DNA of 64,000 bases from Chimonanthus salicifolius (Eukaryota > Streptophyta > Magnoliopsida > Laurales > Calycanthaceae), in contig CM023537.1 of NCBI GenBank assembly GCA_013350335.1, positions 50,032,111 through 50,096,110 on the forward strand, in the 5' to 3' direction. The position numbers were made by a program, and so were the translations under genes. Below the pieces are notes generated by a model. It did no database searches. It was not told where the DNA came from and saw only the letters and a program-made list of their open reading frames with translations. How positions within the stretch are numbered: position 1 is the stretch's first letter; every line of letters starts with the position of its first letter. Positions 1 to 11,557 of the stretch are shown piece after piece.

Positions 1-2239
1 TAGTTGCATATAGTCCTCTTGGTCATGAATTTTTTGGTGGAAAAGCAGTTGTGGAAAGTATTCCAGCAAAGTCTTTCTGGATATGGACCTTGGTTTTATC
101 ATGTCCTGTTTATTTGATCTTGTTCTTTGAGTTACATTGCTTATAACAAATACTTAATTGTCTCACAAATTCCATGAGTGCAGGTTGTTGATTATGGTTT
201 CAAATATCTTGCCATGCCATGGACAAATCTTGGTTTTCAAGGGATAGGAGTATTAAAAAAAACGAATATACTGTTATCCCTTGAATCAGCGCATTGCTGA
301 TCCAAGGCCATGATATGCTGGATTCGATATTTATTGGCCCTAAGCTTGCAATGAATCTCACTATTTGCAATGAATGAATCTTAGATATTTATGCTTAGGA
401 AGATCCATATAGAAAACTATACATTGTCTCTTACAAAAATTGTAACATTAGATGTCTCACAGTTGATTGACTTCCATTGATGTTGATTGTTAATAATGAT
501 GGTTTACCCTAATTCACAGCCCTTTTTTTTAATCTAATGCTGGTCTTTTGTAAAGGAAAGCTGGGTTTCCCTTTTTTTGGGAGGAAGGTTATCTACTTTG
601 GGAATAGGAATCATAAGAATATTGTGATTTTTTTTAAAGGAGAAATCAACTTTGACAAGGCCTGTGGGGAGGAGACATTAGAGGTTGTATTTAAACCTTC
701 TCAAGGGTGCAAAATATTTATCATATTTACTAAATGAGGTAAGATTTTGTTGAAAAGCAAACAAACCATGAAGCAGAAAAACACAAGAAATTACCATAAA
801 AGTGCACGAGATTAGCATGGTTAGCTAATGAGTGATTTCACTATCTTTGAGAATAGTGTTACAATGCTTTCTTTTTCTTCCCTCTCTCAATATTTATGAA
901 TACCCATAACCCCATAAATCACTCAAAAATGAAAGAAATAGACAGTACTAGGTAAAAAAAAATTCAAAAATACCCTTACCCAGAAAAAACTTTTTGAGTC
1001 AGGGTCTGCCCCCCCAACCTCTTCAAGGGGCACACTACCCCCTTAAATCCCCCAACTCAGGGGCCAAATCCCCAAGAACACCTGATTGGGGCCCAATGTC
1101 CAATATGGCCTGGATCACTACAAAATATGAGACATTATCGCAACATATTTTCAATTTATCTCATAAACTTGAAAGTTGGCATTTATCAGTTGTAGCTAAA
1201 AAGATAATTGGAAGGGTCTGATCTCCATACACCCACAAAATATAGCTGAGCAGCATTGTTGTTTTCAATTTAAATAGCTACAGGGTCCTAGTGAGAGGTA
1301 TTTTGATGTGTGGAGGGGGCGGGAGTAGGGGTTGAAAATATATAGTCATTCTATAGTTAGTACTTCACTAGATTTCCGACCTCTCTGTATCTTCTATAAG
1401 GTCCATTATAACTTCCTATTTCCCCTGTCTTGTGCACAATCTGTTGTTTCTTTGGGGCTCAATAACAAATGTCAACTAAAATTTTTCAGTGTGGCCAATA
1501 TTTTTGGAAATATTGAACAATATTTAGAAATATTCTGAATTTTTTAAATATCAACCCAAATTTGTAACTAAGGTACTTCGGGTCAAGTTTTATAGGAACC
1601 TATTATTTCACTGGTAAATCTTTATTACATTGGTAGATTTATTAACTAAACTTACAGCAATTTTGTTTGTTTCCATTTTAGAGTACACATCCAAGGTTCA
1701 TGGGAGAGAACTTGGAGAAGAACAAGAAACTCTACAATCTTTTTGAAAAGTTAGCCACAAAGCAGGGGTGCAACCCAGCCCAATTAGCTCTGGCATGGCT
1801 TCTCCATCAAGGTGATGATGTAGTTCCTATCTCAGGTAAGCATCTAACTCTATTTCATTAAAATTCTACACCCATTCTTTAATCCATGCTTTTTTTTCAC
1901 ATGTACCGAGCGGCACAAAGTTGGATGAACTTAACTAACCTGAAATAGTGGGCCCTGGGTGAAGTATGTTTTGATGGTTAGATGCTAGAACAGGGTGATT
2001 GATGATCTTATCAAATATCTATGGGGACAACCAAGATCAAGAATCTAGATGATAACATTGCCTCCTTGAATGTGAACCTCACACAATCAGATTTGCTAGA
2101 AATTACAGACACAGTGCCTATCCATGAGGTAGCAGGTTGTTGCAATAATGAAATAACATGTTGAGTCTCATGGAAATTTGCAAATACACCAAGGAGAGAT
2201 GGAGGCATTGCAAAGGAAGAACCTACAAATACAGTCTAA
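1..2239 (+). pseudogene. Aldo-keto reductase copy 1, 3' part, broken
   Basis: The window opens inside exon 5 of an AKR13-type reductase. Exon 5 occupies 1-80 (frame from base 3, reading [13 protein letters not shown]), exon 6 is 1682-1835 ([14 protein letters not shown], then AQLALAW) and exon 7 is 2025-2239. Comparison with the intact copy at 44270-52705 shows three separate lesions. The exon 5 donor is AT instead of GT at 81-82. The exon 7 acceptor is GG instead of AG at 2023-2024. A TCA codon has become TGA at 2162-2164, which would remove the last 25 residues including the conserved KFANTP segment. The rest of the frame is open, so decay looks recent. The catalytic residues lie in exons left of the window and cannot be judged. 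A functional gene would need non-canonical splicing at two sites. Confidence 0.88.
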
Positions 2240-2626
2240 TATAATCCAACTGATGCAGAGAATGAATGCCACATTTCGAGACTAAGATATGTTACAAAAT
2301 AGGAGAAAATATAGGTCAGGTCTTTTTTCTTATATGGAGCATTCATGTAATGATGTAGCCATTAGTCTTCAGCCCATAAGATTTCTAGTCATTTGGTATA
2401 AAGCTATGTTATGTATGAGATTTAGTCATCTAAATACTTGTATAGCAACTGCTTATTTCACAGCATTTAATATGATTGTTACACCATAAAATTCTATGGG
2501 ATTGAACCCAAGGGAGGTATTAAGTTGGATTCATTGCTCAACACTCTTTTGCGCCACTCTCCAAAGTTGCACAGCTCTAATAATTAGTTGGGTTAAAATG
2601 TTTCCTGTCTAAATATTTTTACTGTC

Positions 2627-2635
2627 TATAAAAGG
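2627..2635 (+). promoter_or_regulatory. TATA box of small peptide gene (alpha copy)
   Basis: TATAAAAGG lies 139 bp upstream of the ATG at 2766. The same box in the same context precedes the peptide gene copies at 53237 (box 53098-53106) and 12866, and a one-base variant (TATAAATGG) precedes 33999. Conservation across the copies supports a real promoter, though no transcript evidence is available. Confidence 0.6.
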
Positions 2636-2765
2636 TCCCAATAAACATAAAAACAAGACAGACATCACCACATATATTTCTGCCCTTATCAAACCCACTT
2701 TCTCTCTCAATCATCTTAGCATTCACTAAAAGCAAAGAGAGAAATAGTTGTAGTAAGGCCAATCT

Positions 2766-3014
2766 ATGGCAATCTTCTCCATGCTTTTCAGCTGCTTAAT
2801 GTCTTCTTCTTCTTCTTCTTCTTGCATCGTCTCGTCGTCGGAAGATGCTACAGGTATCCAACTTAAGAAATCAAAATCCAAATCCAAATCCAAATTCGAG
2901 CCTCCAATTCCAGTTGCTTACTTTCCAATGAATTCCCATTTGTCTCTATTGTGTTTTCCAATTGAAAAACATATTTTCCATTCCATAATTCTTCATCCCT
3001 TTTATAAATGGTAA
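2766..3014 (+). CDS. Small Ser/Lys-rich peptide gene, alpha copy with replaced C-terminus
   Basis: An 82-codon frame starts MAIFSMLFSCLMSS. It has a hydrophobic, Cys-containing start, a serine run, a lysine/serine stretch (KKSKSKSKSK) and the segment PIPVAYFPMNS. The delta copy at 53237-53425 stops directly after LSLL at 62 codons. Here the stop is missing because about 473 bp present in the gamma copy (roughly 34182-34655) is absent, joining the frame to downstream sequence that adds about 20 unrelated residues. Short TATTGT-like repeats at the junction suggest a microhomology deletion. Small plant-specific proteins ending in a PI-V-YFP-S-L-L pattern are known to me only as uncharacterised proteins, so no function is proposed. 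It may still be translated, with an altered tail. Confidence 0.55.
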   Translation: MAIFSMLFSCLMSSSSSSSCIVSSSEDATGIQLKKSKSKSKSKFEPPIPVAYFPMNSHLSLLCFPIEKHIFHSIILHPFYKW

Positions 3015-3104
3015 AAGAGAATTACCAACCACATTGTCCACCATATTCTTCACTAAAAGAATTGCATTCTTACCTCCACAATTGAATGCCAGCGATCTTC
3101 CAAC

Positions 3105-3242
3105 GGGCATTTTGTGTAAATCAAAATTTGCCCATTTTTTTCCTTCCGGTTCGCTGTAAGTGATTTGAAGGATTTGACGAGCTGATTCGAAGGGCAAAAT
3201 AGATAATATAGTAAAATCCATGACGAGTTACACAAATACCCC
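3105..3242. mobile_element. Short terminal-inverted-repeat element, alpha copy
   Basis: A segment of about 138 bp is bounded by GGGCATTTTGTGTAA on the left and an inverted counterpart (GTTACACAAATACCC) on the right. The beta copy at 13201-13342 shows the ends best, as 20-bp inverted repeats. No clear target-site duplication is visible, so the superfamily is open. It sits in the downstream flank of the peptide gene in three of the four modules, so insertion predates the duplications. Confidence 0.5.
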
Positions 3243-4859
3243 AGTTTGTGTCAGGTTTTAACCTGACCTATATGGACTTGAGAAATGAGATTCAATTATG
3301 TATTTGTATATTTCAGATTTAATAAATTTTGACATGAGTTGAATTGAGTTTATTAACGAGAGAGTATCACAATAGGGTGTTGACATCAGATCGAATTATG
3401 TTTTTATCAAATTAGTTATTTATAATATTAAGTTTTTAGTCTAATCCAATGTAACTCTTTCATTACTGATCTAATTCAATTTGATTGAAATTTCAATTAA
3501 TTCACTTCAACTTGACTTGAATTTCTATGAAAAATAAAATAAAAAATAAAAAATAAGATGAAAATTATTATTAAATAAAAATAAAAGATAAAAGGGCTTT
3601 AATTTGATGTGAGGTTATTTAGTTATGAAAGGAGGCAATGAGATACATGGGCTATATCCAAATTTTTTTTAAAAATAGTGCTTATATGGGATTCTTTTAA
3701 TTATAGTTCTATTGAATTCAAATCTAGGGCCCTTCTATCCAATCCAACTTTGATTTAATATGGGCGGGTTCGGATCCAGTCATTATAAAACATTTTCAAG
3801 AAATAGATGACTCAAATCTAATTTTTTTGGGTCATTACTATTTGAGTTCACAAGTCGGTTTAAAAATTGTCACTCCTAATTAACAAGTAATATTGATAAA
3901 ATAAATGGAAGATAATTTCTCTCCACTTTACAAACTTTTACATAATTTTTTTATTTTTAAATTCTAATATAAAAATTGTGGGCAGATCTTTAAATTCACT
4001 AAATTTAAGCTTAAATTCTTTTTTCTATTTTTAAGCATTTTACACAAATTTTATTTATTTTTAGATAGTAAGAAAAATAAAGGTGTGTTTTGGCAAATGT
4101 CATATTCTAACATTGAAAGATTTTCAACCTATCAGATTAGAAAAAGAAAATACTTCAGAATAAAATATTGTGGCTTGGCAACTATCAGAAAAATCTAACA
4201 AATTAGAATATTGTTATTTGGCAACGGTCAAATTCTATTAACAAGTTAAAAATATCGTTATTTGTCAATTATAAGAAAATCACATTTAAAGACCATATCA
4301 AACTAATTAATTAAAGAACAAATCATCATGTTAGCAATTTCATAAATATTATTAATTGTTGAGAAACCATAAAGATTCTAATCAATTGAGCCACTCTTAT
4401 TTAGTGGTTTTTGTTAGACTAGTTAGACCAAGTTGAATAACATGAATAGAATTGCGAGCTAAGAGAGTCAATGAGTTTTACTAAAAAATTTCAAGTCGAG
4501 TACGGCAACTCTTTTGAGTTATTTGATTCAATAGAATTTTAAGTCAGTTTGAAACGTTAATTGTTATATATTGATATCGACAAATATTTGATTGGTATAC
4601 TACACAATACATATGACATGAATCAAACAATGCATAAATTGCACATAAACTAATAATAATAATAATATATATATATATTCTAAAAATCTAACCATTATTA
4701 AGAACTCATAAAAATTTACTCAAATTATGAATCTTTTCATCCCATATTTCACTAATATTTCCTCACTCAGTACCTCTTTCTCACTACATTTCCTCTCTCA
4801 TCCTATGCTAATTTGAATTAAATTTAAATATTATTATTATTTAATGACCTTCTAGTTTA

Positions 4860-4900
<41 letters not shown>

Positions 4901-5941
4901 TTTGATGTAATTATATATTAAAAATAATATTACTATAATATTCAATTGTATTTTTACTTTTTTGACTTGACGAGAATTCAAGTGAATACTTTATTTTGCT
5001 AAAAATGGAGTTGGGTAAGATTTTTGAATTATTGTAAACGAGAAAAGGTGGTGTACAACATCAAACTCACATGATTAAATCGTGAAATTTTCATGACTCA
5101 AATTAGGTTGTAAGATGTTTATGAATTATATAGAATCTAGCGGACTTATGAAATTAAAAGAAACTTTTTATATGAGAATTTAAAAAAAAATTCTTATAAA
5201 ACATTTATTGCTGTTCAAATAAAAAGGTAAAATAGATGGTTGAAATAAAATTTATTAACAATTGCCAATTTTATTTCATTAAATCAAATGAATAAAAATG
5301 TTGAAATACAATTTTTGTATAATTAAAATATTCATTTTCTATAATTTATTGATGCAGTCGGAAAGTATCGGTCGAATTAAGAGTAGGTGGGTCATTTTAT
5401 GTCTTGATTTAAAATTTTAAAAAATCAGTAGTTAATACTCAATAAAATTTAAAGGCATATTTTGTTTGAAAGTCTCACTTATTAAAAAAAATTAGAAAAT
5501 TACAAAACTAGAGAAAATATGAGTCATGAATTTATATCCATAAAAAATGGATACTTTCATAGAGTAACAGGGCATGAAAGTTATGAAGTCAAAATTCTAA
5601 AAAATGGTTAAAAATGTGAAAAAATGTCCATAAAATCTCTATCATTAATTTGAAATGACTATTTTGAAGAAAATAGTGTCATTTAATTGAATAAAAATTA
5701 AATGAATATATATTGTGTCATTTAATTGAACAAAGAATAGAAAATGAAATGAATTTATTAGTGTCATTTAATTTGAAATTTTGAACTGAAAAATTAGAAG
5801 TTAAGATGATTGGAATGAGGATTTTTTTTTTAATTATATTATTTATATATTTACATGTAAACTTTTTAGTTAAATATTTTGATCTACATGTTGAAAATCA
5901 GGAAGAGGCTGACCCCACGTTGTACGCTCATATAGCCGAAA
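3243..5941. other. AT-rich intergenic spacer with TA microsatellite
   Basis: No credible coding sequence is seen; short open frames are AT-rich noise. A (TA)n tract lies near 4863-4895. The stretch 3243 to about 4925 is repeated in module beta (13343-16708), where it is interrupted by the 13811-15483 insertion. About 4926-5941 has no second copy in the window and appears to be part of what was deleted, with the RING gene, from module beta. Confidence 0.7.
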
Positions 5942-6921
5942 CTTCCATAAACCCCGCGTTTACACACCCAGTTTTTCTGCCTCTACACACCTATTTTCGG
6001 GTGCGGGTGCTAATTACCATTTTGCCCCCGCGTTTCTATTCGTTCGAACTGACGAATTCCTGTATAAATTGAATTCATTCGAATGAATCTGGTGAGTAGT
6101 AATGCAAGTTACTGTTCACCCGTTCATTCGAATTAACGGATAGAATGAATCAATGATTCATTAGAATGAATTGATTTTCTTTAAAATTTTAAAGTTATTT
6201 TTTAAGCACTGTGTATTTTCAAAATTTATCAAATTAAATATCCAGACTAATTACGATAATCTGATAAAAATACTTTAAGACTTTAAGGTCTTTTGGCACT
6301 CCTAAATATTTAAAACACAGTATTTTACAAATAAGGGTATCCCTAGGCTGTATCGAAAACACATTTAGGAGTGTCAAAAGACCTTGAAATCTTAAAGTAT
6401 TTTTATTAGATTACCGTAATTATTCTGGATATTCAATTTGAGAAATTTTGGAAATACACAGTGTTTAAAAAATAACTATAAAATTTTAAAGGAGATTTTA
6501 TTATTTAATATATTATTTTTTAAGCACCGTGTATTTTCAAAATTTTTCAAATTGAATATCCGGATTAATTACGATAACCTGATAAAGATACTTTAAGACT
6601 TTAAGGTCTCTTGACATTCCTAAATGTGTTTTCGGCACAGTTTAGGGATACCCTTATTTGTAAAATACTGTGTTTTAAATATTTAGGAGTATCAAAATAT
6701 CTTAAATTCTTAAAGTATTTTTATCAGATTATCTTAATTAGTCTAAATATTTAATTTAAGAAATTTTAAAAATACAAAATACTTAAAAAATAACTTTAAA
6801 ATTAAAAAAAAAATTCAATTCATTCTGCATTCGAATGAATTGACCGTTAACTCGAATGAAACACCGGGCTAAAATGGTAATTAGGGTGTGTAGTCCGGTA
6901 AACGCGGGGCCCTTCCATAAA
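5942..6921. mobile_element. 960-bp foldback element in the RING gene promoter
   Basis: The element 5952-6911 is flanked by the perfect 10-bp direct repeat CTTCCATAAA (5942-5951 and 6912-6921). Its ends share CCCCGCGTTTAC in inverted orientation. Further in, CTACACACC, TAATTACCATTTT and ATTCATTCGAATGAAT-type segments also recur inverted. The core holds two palindromic units, 6191-6478 and 6512-6800, each with long arms starting TTTTTTAAGCAC and a loop containing ATAAGGGTATCCCT. The two loops face opposite ways, so the pair is itself an inverted repeat. A 9-11 bp duplication with long inverted ends points to a Mutator-like or foldback non-autonomous element; no transposase is present. It ends about 300 bp before the RING start codon. 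Confidence 0.75.
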
Positions 6922-6947
6922 TGCCATTCTCGTCTCTGGGTTTGTTT

Positions 6948-7039
6948 CCTTTGCGATTCTCTTTCGATTACGATTTTCTGCCTCTGATTGCATCCTTTGC
7001 GATTCTCTTTCGATTACGATCTGCTGCCTACATCGATCA
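6948..7039 (+). repeat. Two-copy 46-bp direct repeat in RING 5' region
   Basis: The string CCTTTGCGATTCTCTTTCGA begins at 6948 and again at 6994, and continues in near-identical sequence for 46 bp. Pyrimidine-rich stretches follow up to the ATG at 7219. This is probably core promoter or 5' leader of the RING gene. A TTTTGCAG at 7145-7152 could be an acceptor for a 5' leader intron, but no donor is convincing. Confidence 0.5.
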
Positions 7040-7218
7040 CTCTCTCTGACATTGTTCTATTGCTCTCTGTGATTGTTCTATTTGCGATTGTTTTCTGCTA
7101 ATTTCTTTCTTTAGGGTTTCTTTATTTCTGTGCTAACGTTTTTATTTTGCAGGTTTCTCTTTTTTTTTTTTTAATTTCTTTGCTAACAGTTTGTTTGTAG
7201 GGTTTCTTTGCTAATATT

Positions 7219-8310
7219 ATGGATGCAGGATGTTCCTCTTCTCTCGGTTCCAGCGAGAACAAATCTAGCCACAGATTCATCCCTGCCGGATCTTCAATCG
7301 ATTTCGATAGGGCTCGTTACTGGTTGGAGGATTCCAAGAAAGAAAAGGAAAACAAAGCTGGCGTGGACTCTGAATGCGAACAACGTCTTCCCACCCATTT
7401 CGATACGGATATGGTTTCCAATTTCTCTGATGGGGAAGAGGTAAGCGATGGAAGCATCCTAATTGACGAATTTTACGACCCTGATTTTATTCCAATCGGC
7501 AGCTCAGATTCTGAAATGTCCGATTTGGATTCAGTATCATATATGGATCTCAACGACTCTAACGGGTTTTTTATTGAAGAATTTTTCAACCCTGATTTGA
7601 ATCCCATTGGAAGCTCAGATTCTAAAATGCCCAATTTGGATTCAGAATCATATATGGATCTCAATGACTCTGATGGGTTTTTTATTGACGAATTTTTCAA
7701 CCCTGATGTGAATCCCATTGGAAGCTCAGATTCTCAAATGCCCAATTTGGATTCAGAATCATATATGGATCTCAATGACTCTGACATGTTTTTTATTGAT
7801 GAATTTTTCTACCCTGACTTGATTCCCATTGGAAGCTCAGATTCTCAGTTTTTAGAAGAGAATGTTGAAGTGGGTACTAATCTTTTGGAGCAGGGGTTGG
7901 GGTTAGGGTTTGGGATTGAAGATGATTATTATTCTTATGATGTGATTATTGATGACAGTGAAGGAGATGATAATAGAGATGAGCTCTTTGAGCAGAATCA
8001 GGGCGATGAATTTATCGAATTTGTAGAATTTGCTCCATTTGATTTTGATTCAATCAGGGGTAGCCTTCCAGCTGCAAAATCAATTGTCCAGAATCTGCCA
8101 ACGGTCATCCTCAAGAATGTCATTTGTGCAGTTTGTCAGAATGAGATTTCATTGGAGGAAGAAGCGAAGTGCCTCCCATGTACCCACCATTATCATGGAG
8201 AGTGCATTTTACCTTGGCTGGAGATTCGGAACACTTGCCCTGTATGTCGATTTGAATTACCTACCGATGATCCTGATTACGAGCATTGGAGAAGGCAGAG
8301 GGGAACTTGA
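7219..8310 (+). CDS. RING-H2 E3 ubiquitin-protein ligase, acidic N-terminal repeats
   Basis: Single-exon frame of 363 codons beginning with ATG and ending TGA. The C-terminal RING-H2 domain has all eight zinc ligands: C303, C306, C321, H323, H326, C329, C340 and C343, with the E2-contact pattern PWL and the tail NTCPVCRFELPTDD. This resembles plant CIP8/RING1-like ligases, which transfer ubiquitin from an E2 to a bound substrate. The N-terminal 220 residues are acidic, serine-rich and probably disordered, and contain about 3.6 tandem copies of a 37-residue unit (residues 78-210) with PIGSSDS and SYMDLNDS motifs. No signal peptide or membrane segment is seen, so a soluble cytosolic or nuclear protein is likely. 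A foldback transposon lies just upstream. A truncated relative is at 53460-53883. Ligase identity is solid; the substrate is unknown. Confidence 0.92.
   Translation: MDAGCSSSLGSSENKSSHRFIPAGSSIDFDRARYWLEDSKKEKENKAGVDSECEQRLPTHFDTDMVSNFSDGEEVSDGSILIDEFYDPDFIPIGSSDSEMSDLDSVSYMDLNDSNGFFIEEFFNPDLNPIGSSDSKMPNLDSESYMDLNDSDGFFIDEFFNPDVNPIGSSDSQMPNLDSESYMDLNDSDMFFIDEFFYPDLIPIGSSDSQFLEENVEVGTNLLEQGLGLGFGIEDDYYSYDVIIDDSEGDDNRDELFEQNQGDEFIEFVEFAPFDFDSIRGSLPAAKSIVQNLPTVILKNVICAVCQNEISLEEEAKCLPCTHHYHGECILPWLEIRNTCPVCRFELPTDDPDYEHWRRQRGT
7450..7848 (+). repeat. 111-bp coding minisatellite within RING gene
   Basis: Unit starts at 7450, 7561, 7672 and 7783, exactly 111 bp apart, so the frame is kept. Each encodes 37 residues of the form FIDEFFNPD...PIGSSDS...SYMDLNDSDG. 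The second and third units are the most alike; the first is more diverged and the last is partial (about 22 residues). The delta RING copy lacks this whole region. Confidence 0.9.
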
Positions 8311-10556
8311 GTTGGTGGCCTTGACATGAGCATCTGAACTGTACAGATACCAGATTTTCAAATTGTAAAGAACCAATTTTGCAAAGAGAACTCAACCAGA
8401 TTGGATTATGATAGTGTAGACCTGAAACTGCAGTATATGTTCATTTCATATTTTTTTTTTTTTTTGGATGTGGAATGCTGATATAAATGTAAACAGAGCC
8501 ACTGGGAATGTACATTGATACATGGCTGTTATAAAGGTACTTTGTAATGCATTTTTAATTCTGTTTTCATGAAGTTCTTTTTCAATAAATAAGGAGAATG
8601 ATAAGTTTTTTTTTTGTCTCATCCATGTTCTTCTGTTCAGTGCTGAGTTTAAATATTTAATAATGAATGGTTCTTGCTCATGAAATCAGTGTCTCTTGTA
8701 TGTGATGTTTGATTGTGCTTCTCTCTTACTTGGGTTTTGTTTTTTTGTTCTTATCTCACTTCATATTAAGGTGGTGATGAATTTCTATGTATGAAATTCA
8801 GTTTCCTTTAGTTCATTTCATTTTGATTTTCAAGAATATGAATTATAAAAAGTCTATTACATTCTTTCAGCTGAACTGTCCATTTCTCATCTATCCTAGT
8901 GGAGGAACAAATTGTGTTTTTATGATTTGCTTGTCAATTGCCAGACTAGGCCCTCTCATCTCAATACATCACCTGGCACCTTGAATTTAAGCACCCATGT
9001 TTCTCGCATATTTGAAATAAAACATGGGTGATCTATTTATTGAGATTCATAATTGATTGTTACTGTGAATTTAAGGGCACCTAGAAAAATGACACTCAGA
9101 TGATCTTCTACTCTTTTATTTCTTCTTTAAGAATGAAACTTGTTACTCTCTCTCTTACCATAGGGGCTATTTATCATTTTCTTTGAAATTGTAGCTGAAA
9201 GAGGTTTCAGTGGCTTCTGTTTTCCAAAGGGGTAGGGATCGGAAATCAAATGAATTTCCAGCAAGTACTTCATTTAAACGAAATCCTTCCTGCTAGAAAA
9301 CATGTAAACTGCAAATGAGTGAAAAAATGGGCCATTGGACCATCTTTTACTCTGCAATCTTTGAAACTTCAAAGAGATGCCCTTTCACTCATGAACCTCT
9401 ACTTTCTCATTTTCAGTCTGCAGCGTATCATATATATGAACCACTCAAAGTTAATGAACCCCCTAAATTGTAGTTTGTTAGATATAAATTTAGTTATAGA
9501 TCAAAGCAAGCATGACTTTGCTTTACATGGGACCCAATAACAGTATCCCTACTTTCCAAACAGTGAATGATACCTTGGTTTCTGTTCGACTTCTCTTAAT
9601 AAATAACTTGGTTTCCATGGTTATCTCCTTGGTTCACTCTTTTCCACTACCCAAGCAGTGGTATTCTTGGTGCCTCCTTCAACTAGGACTGGATCATGCA
9701 ACTGTTTGGACAGAAGTAATCCCGTATTATGGGTCATGCCTTTCACAATCAAAACTCCAGTTGCAATTCAAGTGTTTTACATGTCAAAGCCCCATAATCA
9801 GATTCTGAAGTTGTCACGGTTTTTCAAGAAACCCATGTCTTGGCCAAGTCAACTGAGTCAGTCAAATTTAGGTACTTGGAACTTCTAATTCCATCAACTC
9901 ACAATCATCTATTCCTTATAAGGGTACAACTTTGGGTCTAACTAAAGTGATCATGAAAATGTCCAAAAAACTTTGGGTTCGGGTTGACCAAGCTCAGGTC
10001 AGATTCATTGGGCCCAAAATATTAGGCTCGAATTAATATTTGAGTCAGGCCCATGCCAAATATATGAAAGTCCAAGTTTGGCCCAAAAGCTACATTTTAT
10101 AAATTATGATTTTTTTTTTTAAGTTATATATAATTTTTCTATTATAGAATTTATATTCTATAAAATTATACCAAAGAAATTCCATTTTAAGCTCAAAGAA
10201 AGCTACGCCTAGATAAGCCTGCATACACATTTTGGGTTTGAAATCGGGTTCAAGTATACATATGCAATGCAAGTTGGGATCAACTTTGAGTAACTCGGGT
10301 TTACTTGGGCTTGGGCCCTTTAATTACAATTTGGCTGGACCCGTTTACTGGACCTAAGACGACTGCGCCCATTTTAATAAATGACCCGATTTGATCTAAC
10401 CTGTTTAATGGATGACCCAATCTGACCTAATTTGAACCCATTTATAAATGGGTAGACTTTACTGATCGGAAGACTATTACCACATCTATATGCAACGCAC
10501 CAACGATAAAAGATCCATACCCATTTAAGGGTCAGTTTTTGTATGTGTCTTGCATA
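8311..10556. repeat. RING 3' flank, module copy alpha (non-coding)
   Basis: Holds the RING 3' UTR and about 2 kb of non-coding DNA. The same sequence follows the truncated RING at 53884-55920, and its second half recurs at 16709-18124. The alpha copy ends at TATGTGTCTTGC near 10551, where it joins an AKR exon 7 fragment, marking the alpha/beta duplication junction. The open frames here (for example 9319-9540) recur in the copies only because the DNA is duplicated and are not conserved as proteins. Confidence 0.7.
8584..8589 (+). terminator. Candidate polyadenylation signal of RING gene
   Basis: AATAAA lies about 275 bp after the RING stop codon, within a T-rich 3' flank. The delta copy has AATAGA at the same place. 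Position fits a plant near-upstream element, but plant signals are loose. Confidence 0.4.
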
Positions 10557-10558
10557 TA

Positions 10559-10611
10559 TACCAAGGAGAGATGGAGGCATTGCAAAAGAAGACCCTACAA
10601 ATACAGTCTAA
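10559..10611 (+). pseudogene. AKR exon 7 tail fragment at module junction
   Basis: About 50 bp matches the last 16 codons of AKR exon 7 ([10 protein letters not shown] then PTNTV), ending in TAA at 10609-10611. Nothing of the AKR upstream of it is present. Downstream sequence then follows module alpha from 2240 onward. It marks the recombination point where a module was joined to the end of the previous one. Confidence 0.85.
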
Positions 10612-11557
10612 CATAATCCAACTGATGCAGAGAATGAATGCCACATTTTGAGACTAAGATACGTTACAAAATAGGAGAAAACATAGGTGGGTTAACAAGT
10701 CTTTTTTCTTATATGGAGCATTCATGTAATGATGTAGCCATTAGTCTTCAGCCTAAGATTTCTAGTCATTTGGTATAAAGCTATGTTATGTATGAGATTT
10801 AGTCATTTACAACTGCTCATTTCACAGCATTTTATATGATTGTTACACCATAAAATTCTATGGGATTGAACCCAAGGGAGGTATTAAGTTTGATTCACAT
10901 TCAACACTCTTTTGAACCTAAGGTTTAAATATCGGCCGATACATATCGTATCGGCCGATATATATCGGTTTTTTGAAACCTTGAAATATCGGCCGATACG
11001 ATAAGTATCGGCCGTACTGTTGGAATATCGGCCGATATGGGCGATAAACGGTCCCCAATATTGGCCCTAATATCGGCCGATATTCAAAAATATCGGTATA
11101 TTAGATTTTTTTTTTCGTTTTTTTTTTTAAAAAAAATAATACAATATCGCCCGATACGGGCGATATATCGGTCCGAATATCGGCCCAATATCGCCCGATA
11201 TACTATTTATCGGGCTGGAAAGTATGGTTTTTTTTTTTTAAAAAAAAAAATATCGATAATTCGGTCATGATATCGGCCGAATTTTAAAAATTCGGTTGTT
11301 TGGTTTTTTTTTTAAAAAAAGCTTTTTTTTTTAGAGATATCGGACTAGAAAGGATGGAAAGAGAGAAAATAAAATATGGAGAAAAGATTGAAGAAAAAAA
11401 ATCGCTACAGCTTACCTTTCTCTTCTTTTTCTTCTTCGGTTGATCGAAAAATACAGAGAGCAATACAGAGAGCGGCGGCTGTTAGGGTTTAGCAGAAAGA
11501 GGGAAAGAGAAGAAGGGTATAAAAAGAAGTGCATTAGGGTTTGTAAGTGAAGAAGTA

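Noticed and set aside
2946..3221. 91-92 codon minus-strand frame conserved between modules alpha and beta (also 13042-13320)
   Set aside because: It overlaps the short TIR element and the former peptide-gene flank, its similarity is fully explained by recent duplication, and the gamma copy does not keep it.
7208..7444. 78-codon frame overlapping the RING start
   Set aside because: It is an out-of-frame shadow; the 7219 frame has the ATG, the repeats and the RING domain.
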